Shown: in pieces, positions 17,028 through 24,559 of the stretch
How positions within the stretch are numbered: position 1 is the stretch's first letter
Layout: each line of letters begins with the position of its first letter
Assembly: GCA_030426805.1 (NCBI GenBank)
Contig: JAUHXU010000006.1
Coordinates: forward strand, 367,337-431,336
Reading direction: 5' to 3'
DNA: 64,000 bases
From: a bacterium
Lineage (GTDB): Bacteria > Planctomycetota > JAFGQW01
Program-made: the position numbers and the translations under genes
Notes under the pieces: generated by a model
What the model was told of the DNA's origin: nothing
Database searches by the model: none
What the model saw: only the letters and a program-made list of their open reading frames with translations

Positions 17028-18221
17028 ATGATTCCGCACAGTGCGCTGTTCAATCGGGCGAAGGATCGCGAGTTCAAGGTCGACCCCAAGCAGGCGCCGA
17101 CCGAGGACTACCACGACATCCTCTTTCAACTCGAGAAAGAGGGCGAGTGGGAGGTGCAGCGGGTTCCCGAGCCGTACGTCGAGGTGGACAACAAGTACGG
17201 GCGCAAGAAGAAGATCCCGATCGAGCGGACGTGGCATCACAAGAGCTGCGGGCAATGCGGCCACATCCCCGGCTACTCGACGTCGGTGTTCTGGCTCAAT
17301 CGGCAACTCGGGCTCGACTACCACGACCCGACCGACCAGACGTCGTGCACCGCGTGGAACTACTACGCGTCGGCGACCTCGAACGCCGCTGCGCAGGCGG
17401 CCGTCGCGATGCGCAACTTCGCCGCCGCCGCGGAGACCGGCTACTTCCCGATCATTCACTGCGCGACGAGTTTCGGTCACTACAAAGAGACCCGTCAGCA
17501 ACTGATCCACAGCCCCGAACTGCGGCGGCAGGTGAAGAAGATCCTCGAGAAGCTCGGCAAGAAGCTCGTGATCCCCGAGGAGATCGTTCATTACAGCGAG
17601 TGGGTCCACGCGGTGCGCGACAAGATCGCCGCACGCCAGACCGTCGACATGAGCCACGTCCGCGCGACGATCCACCCCGCGTGCCACTACCACAAGTTGA
17701 TCGGCGAGGACGCGGTCTACGCGCCCGAGGTCTACGGTGCGCAGCGGAGCGCGATCATCACGTCGACGCTGCAGGCGCTCGGCATGGACGTCCGCGACTA
17801 CTCGACGTGGTTCGATTGCTGCGGCTTCGGCTTCCGCCACATCCTCGTGTCCCGCGACTTCTCGCGCTCGTTCGCGGTGCAGCGCAAGATCGAGGTGATG
17901 AAGGAGGAGGCCGACCCGGACATTCTCGTGACGCACGACACCGGCTGCGTGACGACCCTCGACCAGAGCCAGTTCGCGGCGAAGGCGCACGACAAGAACG
18001 TCGGTCTTCCCGTGATGTCGGACTCGCAGATCGCGGCACTCGCAATGGGTGCGCATCCCTACAAGGTCCTGCAGCTTCACTGGCACTCGACACCGAACAA
18101 GGACTTCCTGCGCAAGGTCGGCATCGACGTCGAGGCGCGCTGGGCCGAGTTCGAGGCCGCGGTCGCGAAGATCAAGAGCGGCGAGAAATCGTATCTGACT
18201 TGGGAGGACGCCGATGCCTGA
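17028..18221 (+). CDS. shdrB1: sHdr-like CCG-domain subunit HdrB1
   Basis: A 397-residue protein of the HdrB family. It carries two cysteine-rich CCG-type regions. The first has Cys74, 77, 107 and 145. The second has Cys219 (HPACHYHK), the pair Cys264-265 (WFDCCGFGF) and Cys307 (HDTGC). In methanogen HdrB such motifs hold non-cubane [4Fe-4S] clusters that cleave disulfides. In sHdr they are thought to act on the sulfur bound to LbpA. It lies 48 bases after hdrC1 and overlaps hdrA by 8 bases. The N-terminal 70 residues are charged and hydrophilic. Confidence 0.88.
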   Translation: MIPHSALFNRAKDREFKVDPKQAPTEDYHDILFQLEKEGEWEVQRVPEPYVEVDNKYGRKKKIPIERTWHHKSCGQCGHIPGYSTSVFWLNRQLGLDYHDPTDQTSCTAWNYYASATSNAAAQAAVAMRNFAAAAETGYFPIIHCATSFGHYKETRQQLIHSPELRRQVKKILEKLGKKLVIPEEIVHYSEWVHAVRDKIAARQTVDMSHVRATIHPACHYHKLIGEDAVYAPEVYGAQRSAIITSTLQALGMDVRDYSTWFDCCGFGFRHILVSRDFSRSFAVQRKIEVMKEEADPDILVTHDTGCVTTLDQSQFAAKAHDKNVGLPVMSDSQIAALAMGAHPYKVLQLHWHSTPNKDFLRKVGIDVEARWAEFEAAVAKIKSGEKSYLTWEDADA

Positions 18222-19272
18222 TCGGCCGATTCTGATCGTCGGCGGCGGGCCGGCGGGCATGGAGGCCGCGCGCGGCATCGCCGACCTCGGCTACTCGGCG
18301 GTCGTCGTCGAGCAGAAATCGACGCTCGGTGGCACGCCGGTGCACTCGAACTATGCCGCATTGACGCCGGATTTCCGCGATGCGTCCGAGGCGATGGGCG
18401 CGATGGCCGCCGCGATCGAGAACCGCGACACCGTCGATATCCGGCTCGACTCGACCGTGACCGCGTGTGAACGGCGGGGCGACGATTTCGCGGTGACCGT
18501 CGAGACCGGCGGCACCGCGTCGGAGGTCGTCGCCGGAGCGGTGATCCTCGCGACCGGCTTCCGCCACTTCGATCCGGGGCGCGAGACGCAGCAGTACGGC
18601 TACTACGAGCACGACGACGTGATCACGCTGTGCGACCTCGAGAAGATGCTCAAGGCCGGCAAGGTCGTGCGGCCGTCGAACGGCGAGCCGCCGAAACGCC
18701 TGTGCTTCATCCAGTGCGTCGGCTCGCGCGACCGGCAGATCGGCAACGAGTATTGCTCGAAGGTGTGCTGCGGCGTCGCGGCCAAGGAGTCGATCGAAGT
18801 CCGCAAGATGGTGCCCGACTGCAAGACGTTCATCTTCTACATCGACATGCGGATGTACGGCTACTGGGAGAACGAGATCTACTGGCCGTCGCAGGAGAAG
18901 TACAAGGTCAACTACGTCAAGGGCATCGCGACCGAGATCGTCAAGAAGGGCGACCACCTGATCGTGCGCGGCGAGGACACGACGATGGGGCGGCCGATGG
19001 AGGTCCCGATGGACATCGTCGTGCTGTCGGTCGGGATGGAGGCGAGCGACGGCACGCGCGCGATGGCGAAGCTCTTCGGCGTCGAGCAGAACAAGTATCA
19101 CTTCATCGAGACGATCGACGGCTGCATGAACACCGTGACGACGAGCGTTGACGGCGTATTCGCGTGCGGCGCCGCGACCGGGCCGGCGGACATCGAGGAC
19201 AGCGTGTCGTCGGCGAGCGCCGCCGCGATGAAGGCGATCGCATCGCTGCGGGCGAAGGCGGCCGCCGGGTAG
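18214..19272 (+). CDS. shdrA: sHdr-like flavoprotein HdrA
   Basis: A 352-residue FAD protein, the short HdrA form typical of sHdr rather than the long methanogen HdrA with extra ferredoxin domains. The dinucleotide-binding loop is at residues 8-20 (VGGGPAGMEAARG). The cluster ligands Cys164, 168, 181, 185 and 186 lie in LCFIQCVGSRD and EYCSKVCCGVA, which is a diagnostic HdrA pattern. It is expected to collect electrons from HdrB1 and HdrC1. With etfBA downstream, ETF rather than NAD is a plausible acceptor here (inference). It overlaps hdrB1 by 8 bases. Confidence 0.9.
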   Translation: MPDRPILIVGGGPAGMEAARGIADLGYSAVVVEQKSTLGGTPVHSNYAALTPDFRDASEAMGAMAAAIENRDTVDIRLDSTVTACERRGDDFAVTVETGGTASEVVAGAVILATGFRHFDPGRETQQYGYYEHDDVITLCDLEKMLKAGKVVRPSNGEPPKRLCFIQCVGSRDRQIGNEYCSKVCCGVAAKESIEVRKMVPDCKTFIFYIDMRMYGYWENEIYWPSQEKYKVNYVKGIATEIVKKGDHLIVRGEDTTMGRPMEVPMDIVVLSVGMEASDGTRAMAKLFGVEQNKYHFIETIDGCMNTVTTSVDGVFACGAATGPADIEDSVSSASAAAMKAIASLRAKAAAG

Positions 19273-19277
19273 ACGCG

Positions 19278-20027
19278 ATGGGCCAGGTCGTCGACACCGA
19301 AACCGCGCTCGAGTTCATGCGCGAGACGCTCGAGAAGGTCGACGCGGCGGAGCTTGCCGCGATCACGGCCGACGCGGAGAAGAAGTCGGCGTGGTTCGCG
19401 CGGACCCTCGCCGCCGATGCGATCGACTCGATGACAGAGCGTGACCAGTACACGGTGCTGCGCAGCGTCTTCGCGATCGGTCGGCGCGCGACGTCGCTAC
19501 AGGCCGCGTGGCCACTCGAGGACTTTCGCGGTCGGCTCGGCTCGCTGCTGCACGGCGACGGCGACCCGGCCGTCCGGTTCGGCGCGTTCGTCGACGATCC
19601 GGCGAACGCCGAGCGCCTCGACGAGAATGCGCGCCGCGACCTCGCGAGCGAAGTGCTCCACTTCGCGGCACCCGATCGCCACTGGCTCTGGACGCGCTGG
19701 ATGTGGGATCCGACCACACGCACCGGCGCGCTCCCGCTCGTGACGACGGTGACGCACGACCTGCACGGCACCGGCAACGCCGACACCTACCTGCGCGTCG
19801 GGGAAGCCGTCGCGTTCGTGCACGAGAACGGGCCCGCCGCCGGGTTTCAGACGTTCAGCCGCTCCGTGTTCGGCACCGACGTCTTCCTGAGCTGCGTCTA
19901 CACGATCTACGTCTACACCGTGCTGAAGATGCGGATGACGCAGGAGTTCAACCAGGTGATGCCGTTGCTGCCGGAGTTCTCCCGGCGACTCCTCGGCGTC
20001 TACCGACCACGCGCGAAGGGCGATTGA
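19278..20027 (+). CDS. Conserved linker protein of sHdr clusters (hyp)
   Basis: A 249-residue cytoplasmic protein without cysteine clusters. It sits exactly where sHdr clusters carry a conserved hypothetical gene, between hdrA and hdrC2. It is rich in acidic helices at the N-terminus, with a WLWTRWMWDPTTRTG aromatic stretch near the middle and a CVYTIYVYTVLKMRM segment near the end. It probably stabilises the complex or joins the two halves; nothing in the sequence shows catalysis. The ATG at 19278 lies 5 bases after the hdrA stop and the stop is 3 bases from the next ATG. Confidence 0.78.
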   Translation: MGQVVDTETALEFMRETLEKVDAAELAAITADAEKKSAWFARTLAADAIDSMTERDQYTVLRSVFAIGRRATSLQAAWPLEDFRGRLGSLLHGDGDPAVRFGAFVDDPANAERLDENARRDLASEVLHFAAPDRHWLWTRWMWDPTTRTGALPLVTTVTHDLHGTGNADTYLRVGEAVAFVHENGPAAGFQTFSRSVFGTDVFLSCVYTIYVYTVLKMRMTQEFNQVMPLLPEFSRRLLGVYRPRAKGD

Positions 20028-20030
20028 GCG

Positions 20031-21329
20031 ATGGGCCGCGCACCGAACGTCGAACCGGATCACATCCACGAGAAGGAGCACGTGGTCCAGGAGGGCATGG
20101 ACATCTCCGGTCACTGGAACCGGATGTTCGAGCAACGCGTGATCTGGGACTACACGCCCGAGCTGATCGAGAAGGTCGCCGACACGCCGGGCGGCGAGTC
20201 GCTCGCGTTCTGCTACCAGTGCGCGCAGTGCATTCCGGTGTGCCCGGTCAACACCGTCGGCGATTACGGTCCCCGTCGGATCTACCGCCGCGTGCAGACC
20301 GGCCAGGACCTCTTCACGAGCGCCGACCTGTGGCAGTGCACGACGTGCATGAACTGCCTCCGCGTCTGCCCGAAGGAGGTCGACATGATCCAGATCATGC
20401 CGGCCGTGCGCGAGAAAGCGGTGCTCGACGGGGGCGTGCCCGAGGAACTCCAGACGGTCTTCCAGAACACGTTCGACTACGGAAACCCGCTCGGCGAGTC
20501 GCCGAAGAAGCGGGCCGCGTGGACGAGGAGGGCCGCGAAGGCGCACGGCGTCGACGTGCCGCTGATGAAGGACAAGAAGAAGGCGGACATCCTCTGGTTC
20601 GTCGAGTGCTACCCGAGCTACCACCCGCGCGGCGTCGATGCATCGGTCGCCCTCGCGAAGGTCCTCGACGTGCTGGGCGTGGACTACGGCATCCTCGGCG
20701 CCGAGGAGAAGTGCTCCTGTGACAGCCAGCGACTCGCCGGCGAGGTCGGGCTGTTCGAGGAGTTCGCCGAGTACACGATCAAGCTGTTCAAGCGCTACAA
20801 GGCGAAAAAGGTCATGGTGACCGACCCGCACGCGCTCAACGCGTTCCGCAAGGAGTATCCGAAGCTCGGCGGGACGTTCTTCGAGACGATCCACTACACG
20901 ACGTTCCTGCGCGACCGGATGGACGAGCTCGGCATGACGAAGCCGCTCGGCTACAAGGTCACGTTCCACGACCCGTGCTACCTCGGCCGCCACAACGGCG
21001 AGTACGAGGCGCCGCGCGACATGCTGCGGGCGATCCCCGGCGTCGAGTTGATCGAGATGGGGCGTTGCCGCGAGAACAGCTACTGCTGCGGCGGTGGCGG
21101 CGGCGGCATGTGGCTCGACGGGTTCATGTCCGACCACGTCACCGAACGCCTCTCCGAGAACCGCGTGCGCGAAGCGGTCGAGACCGGCGCCGACGTGCTC
21201 GCGGTCTGCTGCCCGTACGAGGTATCGCGCTTCGAGGACGCGGTGAAGTCGACCGGCAACGAGGGCAAGCTCGTCGTGCGGGACATCGTCGAGTTGGTCG
21301 TGGAGTCGATGGGGGTCGGCGATGAGTGA
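20031..21329 (+). CDS. sHdr-like HdrC2-HdrB2 fusion (HdrD-type)
   Basis: A 432-residue protein joining a two-cluster ferredoxin part to a two-CCG part. Cys61, 64, 67, 71 and Cys103, 106, 109, 113 form two [4Fe-4S] sites (CYQCAQCIPVCP, CTTCMNCLRVCP). The first CCG unit keeps Cys193, 228 and 230 but has VTDPH where a C-P-x-C is usual. The second is complete in appearance: Cys316 (FHDPCYLGRHNG), 346, 352-353 (YCCGGGGGG) and 393-394. In classic sHdr these are separate hdrC2 and hdrB2 genes, so this corresponds to a fused, HdrD/GlpC-like form. It overlaps the next gene by 8 bases. Confidence 0.87.
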   Translation: MGRAPNVEPDHIHEKEHVVQEGMDISGHWNRMFEQRVIWDYTPELIEKVADTPGGESLAFCYQCAQCIPVCPVNTVGDYGPRRIYRRVQTGQDLFTSADLWQCTTCMNCLRVCPKEVDMIQIMPAVREKAVLDGGVPEELQTVFQNTFDYGNPLGESPKKRAAWTRRAAKAHGVDVPLMKDKKKADILWFVECYPSYHPRGVDASVALAKVLDVLGVDYGILGAEEKCSCDSQRLAGEVGLFEEFAEYTIKLFKRYKAKKVMVTDPHALNAFRKEYPKLGGTFFETIHYTTFLRDRMDELGMTKPLGYKVTFHDPCYLGRHNGEYEAPRDMLRAIPGVELIEMGRCRENSYCCGGGGGGMWLDGFMSDHVTERLSENRVREAVETGADVLAVCCPYEVSRFEDAVKSTGNEGKLVVRDIVELVVESMGVGDE

Positions 21330-22821
21330 TCGAAACGGCGGGGGGTGCAGCGGCGTCGCGGCGCTGGAGCGGCTGCGCGGGCACGCGGTCGGACTCGACG
21401 TCGAGTATCCGCTGGCGACGGGCGAGCGGACGAAGCGCATCTACCTCGACACGACGGCGAGCGCGCTGCGGCTCCAGGTGGTGCAGGACGTTCTCGATCG
21501 CTACCAGCCGTACTACGCGAACACCCACAGCCTGCTGCACTTCGGCGCGAAGGTGTCGACGCGCGAGTTCGCGTGGGCGCACGACATGGTCATGAACTTC
21601 GTCCACGCCGATCCGGAGACGCACACGGCGTTCTTCGTCGGCAGCGGCACCACCGGCGGGATGAACCGTGTCGCGCGAACGCTCCGCGACGCCCGGCCCG
21701 AGCGCGACGTCGTGATCACGTCGGTGATGGAGCACCACTCCAACGACCTGCCGCACCGAAAGTTCCTGGGCGAGGTCGTGCACGTGCCGGCGCTCGTCGA
21801 GCGCACGTCGCTCGGTCGCGTGAACATGGACCGCCTCCGCGAGGCGCTCGAGGAGTACGGCGATCGCGTCAACTACGTCGCGATCACCTGGGTGTCGAAC
21901 GTGACCGGGATCATCAATCCGGTCCACGAGATCGCCGCGCTCGCACACGAGAAGGGAGCGCTCGTCGTCGTGGATGCGGCCGCCGCCGCGGCGCACGTGC
22001 CGATCAAGATGTGCGGCAACGAGAACCCCGCGCACGACATCGACGTGTTGGTCTTCTCGGGGCACAAGGTGTACGCCCCCGGCTCGCCGGGCGTCGTCGT
22101 CACGCGCAAGGACCTCTTCGCCGGGCAGGACCCGATGGAGGTCGGCGGCGGCATGGTCGACGACGTTTATCTGAACCGGCACATGACCGTGCAGAAGTTC
22201 CCCGATCGCGAGGAGGCGGGCACGCCGAACATCACCGGCGCGATCGGGCTCGCGGCGTCGCTCTACACGCTCGACCGGATCGGGATGGACGTGCTCGCCG
22301 ACGAGGAGCGCAAGCTGATGCGCTACCTGATGGACGGGCTGCGCACGGTGCCCGACATGATGATCTATGCCGAGTGCGACTTCGACGTGTGCGAACGGGC
22401 GGGCGCGGTCTCGTTCAACCTGCGCGACCTCGACCACGCGTTCGTCGCCGCGGTGCTGAACGACTACTTCAACATCTCGGTGCGCAACCAGTGCTTCTGC
22501 GCGCATCCGTACGTGCGCGAGATGATTACCGAAGTGCTGTCCGAAGCCGCCGAGGACCTGGACGAGGACGAGATCGAGCGGCTGGCCGATCTGCACCGGG
22601 GCATGGTCCGTGCGAGCCTCGGGATCTACACCCGTCGCGAAGACATCGACGCGCTGATCGCGGCGCTGAAGACGATTACCGCCGATCGCGACACCTATCT
22701 CGCCCACTACGATCGCCTCGACAGCGGCGACTACAAACACAAGACGTTCGACTTCGACCACACCTCGGTGTTCTCGGTGCGGGGCGAAGTCGACGCGTGG
22801 CTGGAAAAGGACCCGACATGA
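21322..22821 (+). CDS. Class V aminotransferase, cysteine-desulfurase-like (SufS/IscS family)
   Basis: A 499-residue PLP enzyme. Lys249 in SGHKVYAPGSPG is the Schiff-base lysine, Asp218 in VVVDAA contacts the pyridine nitrogen, and SVMEHHSN (His138/139) matches SufS/CsdA enzymes. The mobile loop reads RNQCFCAHPY; Cys393 aligns with the catalytic Cys of SufS (C-A-x-P) and Cys391 is an extra cysteine. It is longer than SufS (about 406), with a C-terminal extension from about residue 440. Lying inside an hdr-etf operon, it probably feeds persulfide sulfur into the pathway or takes a sulfur amino acid as substrate. It overlaps etfB by ATGA. Other class V activities (e.g. C-S lyase) are possible. 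Confidence 0.85.
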   Translation: MSDRNGGGCSGVAALERLRGHAVGLDVEYPLATGERTKRIYLDTTASALRLQVVQDVLDRYQPYYANTHSLLHFGAKVSTREFAWAHDMVMNFVHADPETHTAFFVGSGTTGGMNRVARTLRDARPERDVVITSVMEHHSNDLPHRKFLGEVVHVPALVERTSLGRVNMDRLREALEEYGDRVNYVAITWVSNVTGIINPVHEIAALAHEKGALVVVDAAAAAAHVPIKMCGNENPAHDIDVLVFSGHKVYAPGSPGVVVTRKDLFAGQDPMEVGGGMVDDVYLNRHMTVQKFPDREEAGTPNITGAIGLAASLYTLDRIGMDVLADEERKLMRYLMDGLRTVPDMMIYAECDFDVCERAGAVSFNLRDLDHAFVAAVLNDYFNISVRNQCFCAHPYVREMITEVLSEAAEDLDEDEIERLADLHRGMVRASLGIYTRREDIDALIAALKTITADRDTYLAHYDRLDSGDYKHKTFDFDHTSVFSVRGEVDAWLEKDPT

Positions 22822-23576
22822 ACATCGTGGTGCCGATCAAGCTGGTTCCCGACCTCGTCGAGGAACTCGAGATCGACGACGACGGAACCGACCTCGACCG
22901 CGACTTTCTGAGTCTGCGGATCAACGAGTTTTGCGATCACGCTCTCGAGGAGGCGCTGCAGCTGAAGGACGCGCACGGCGCGACCGTGACCGTGCTCGCG
23001 CTCGACGGCGACGAGACCGACAAGGTGCTCTACACCGCGCTCGCCAAGGGCGCGGACCGCGCGATCAAGATCACCGGCATCGACGGCGCGGCGACGTCCC
23101 GGCAGACCGCGAACGCGGTTGCGAACGCGCTCGAGGGCATCGACTACGACCTCGTGCTGACGGGCGTGCAAGCCGCCGACGACCGCGACGGTCAGTTGCC
23201 CGTGCTGCTCGCGAGCCGGCTCGGCATCCCGCACGTGAGCGTCGTCAGCGAGGTGGCGATCGACGGGGACGCGATCCACATCAAGAAGGAATACGCCGGT
23301 GGCGTCACCGCGACGCTGCGCGCGAAGCCACGGGTCGTCCTCGGTGTGCAAGCGGCCCGGGAAACGCCGCGCTACGCACCGGTGAGCCGCGTGCGTCAGA
23401 TCATGAAGGAGGCCGAGCTCGACGAGGTCGAGGCCGGTGACGTGGGAGCCGGGGCGACGTCGTCGGTGCGCCGGATGTTCACGCCGGACAAGGGTGAGGG
23501 GGCGGAGATGATCGAAGGCGATGCCGATGCGATCGCCGCGAAGCTCGCCGAGATCCTGAACGCGAAGAGGAGCTGA
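22818..23576 (+). CDS. etfB: Electron transfer flavoprotein beta subunit
   Basis: A 252-residue EtfB. It has the MNIVVPIKLVPD start, a DHALEEALQLKDAHGATVTVL segment typical of the family, and a GVQAADDRDGQLPVLLASRLG nucleotide-binding region. The ATG overlaps the stop of the desulfurase-like gene. EtfB and EtfA form a soluble heterodimer that carries electrons from dehydrogenases to a membrane quinone reductase. No acyl-CoA dehydrogenase is nearby, so the electron donor is probably the Hdr complex encoded in the same operon (inference). Confidence 0.92.
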   Translation: MNIVVPIKLVPDLVEELEIDDDGTDLDRDFLSLRINEFCDHALEEALQLKDAHGATVTVLALDGDETDKVLYTALAKGADRAIKITGIDGAATSRQTANAVANALEGIDYDLVLTGVQAADDRDGQLPVLLASRLGIPHVSVVSEVAIDGDAIHIKKEYAGGVTATLRAKPRVVLGVQAARETPRYAPVSRVRQIMKEAELDEVEAGDVGAGATSSVRRMFTPDKGEGAEMIEGDADAIAAKLAEILNAKRS

Positions 23577-23580
23577 CGCG

Positions 23581-24549
23581 ATGAGCCAGGACATCTTCGT
23601 CGTCGCGGAGCACCTCCGCGGCACGCTCGCCGACGTCACGTTCGAGCTGCTCGGCAAGGGCCGCGAACTGGCCGACGCGACCGGCGGCGCGCTCGTCGCG
23701 GTGCTGCTCGGGGGCGACGCGGCAGCCCTCGCCGGTGGGCTCGGCATTGCCGACGGCGTCGTTCACGTCGATCACCCGTCGCTCGCGGAGTTCAACCCGG
23801 AAAGCGCATCCGCGGCGTTGGTCGAGGTCGTCGCCCAGCGGTCGCCGCGGCTGCTGCTCGTCGCGAACACGTCGATGGGCATGGACCTCGCGGCCGCGGT
23901 CGCGGTGCGCCGCGACGTGCCGCTCGTCGCCTACGCGACCGACGTCGCGCTCGACGGCGATGCGCTCGTCGCGACGAGCCAGCTCTACGGCGGCAAGATT
24001 TACACCGAGTCGGTGCTCGACGGGCCGTCGAGCGTCGTCAGCGTGCTCGCCGGATCGTTCCCGGCCGCGGCCGGCAAGCGCGACGGATCGCCGACGGTCG
24101 ACGCGATCGCGGCGCCGGCCGACATCGACACCGGCCGGATCGAGTTCGTCGCGCTCGACGAACCCGAGGGCGGAGACGTCGACATCACCGCGCAGGAAGC
24201 GCTCGTGTGCGTCGGTCGCGGCATCCAGAGCGAGGACAACATCCCGCTCGCCGAGGCCCTCGCGAAGGCGCTCGGCGGAGCGGTCTGTTCGTCGCGACCG
24301 ATCGTCGACAGCAAGTGGTTGCCGAAGACGCGCCAGGTGGGCAAGTCCGGCGTGAAGGTCGCACCGAAGATCTACGTCACGCTCGGCGTGAGCGGCGCGC
24401 CGGAGCACATCGAGGGGATGAAGGACGCCGAGCTGATCATCGCGATCAACACCGACGAGAACGCGCCGATCTTCGAGTACGCGCACTACGGCGTCACCGA
24501 AGACCTCTTCGACGTCGTCCCGCCGCTCACCGAGAAGCTCGAGTCGTAG
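23581..24549 (+). CDS. etfA: Electron transfer flavoprotein alpha subunit
   Basis: A 322-residue EtfA with the FAD-binding C-terminal domain: VCVGRGIQSEDNIPLAEALA, VDSKWLPKTRQVGKSGVKV, PKIYVTLGVSGAPEHIEGM and IIAINTDENAPIFEYAHYG. The N-terminal part has the usual alpha-beta fold with TSMGMDLAAAVAVRRDVPLVA. It starts 4 bases after etfB. It is expected to hold the working FAD and to dock on the membrane protein encoded 10 bases downstream. Confidence 0.93.
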   Translation: MSQDIFVVAEHLRGTLADVTFELLGKGRELADATGGALVAVLLGGDAAALAGGLGIADGVVHVDHPSLAEFNPESASAALVEVVAQRSPRLLLVANTSMGMDLAAAVAVRRDVPLVAYATDVALDGDALVATSQLYGGKIYTESVLDGPSSVVSVLAGSFPAAAGKRDGSPTVDAIAAPADIDTGRIEFVALDEPEGGDVDITAQEALVCVGRGIQSEDNIPLAEALAKALGGAVCSSRPIVDSKWLPKTRQVGKSGVKVAPKIYVTLGVSGAPEHIEGMKDAELIIAINTDENAPIFEYAHYGVTEDLFDVVPPLTEKLES

Positions 24550-24559
24550 GGGAGGCCCG

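Noticed and set aside
16275..21329. Methanogen-type heterodisulfide reductase (CoM-CoB)
   Set aside because: HdrA is the short form without extra ferredoxin domains, the linker gene is present, and no hydrogenase or formate dehydrogenase partner is encoded.
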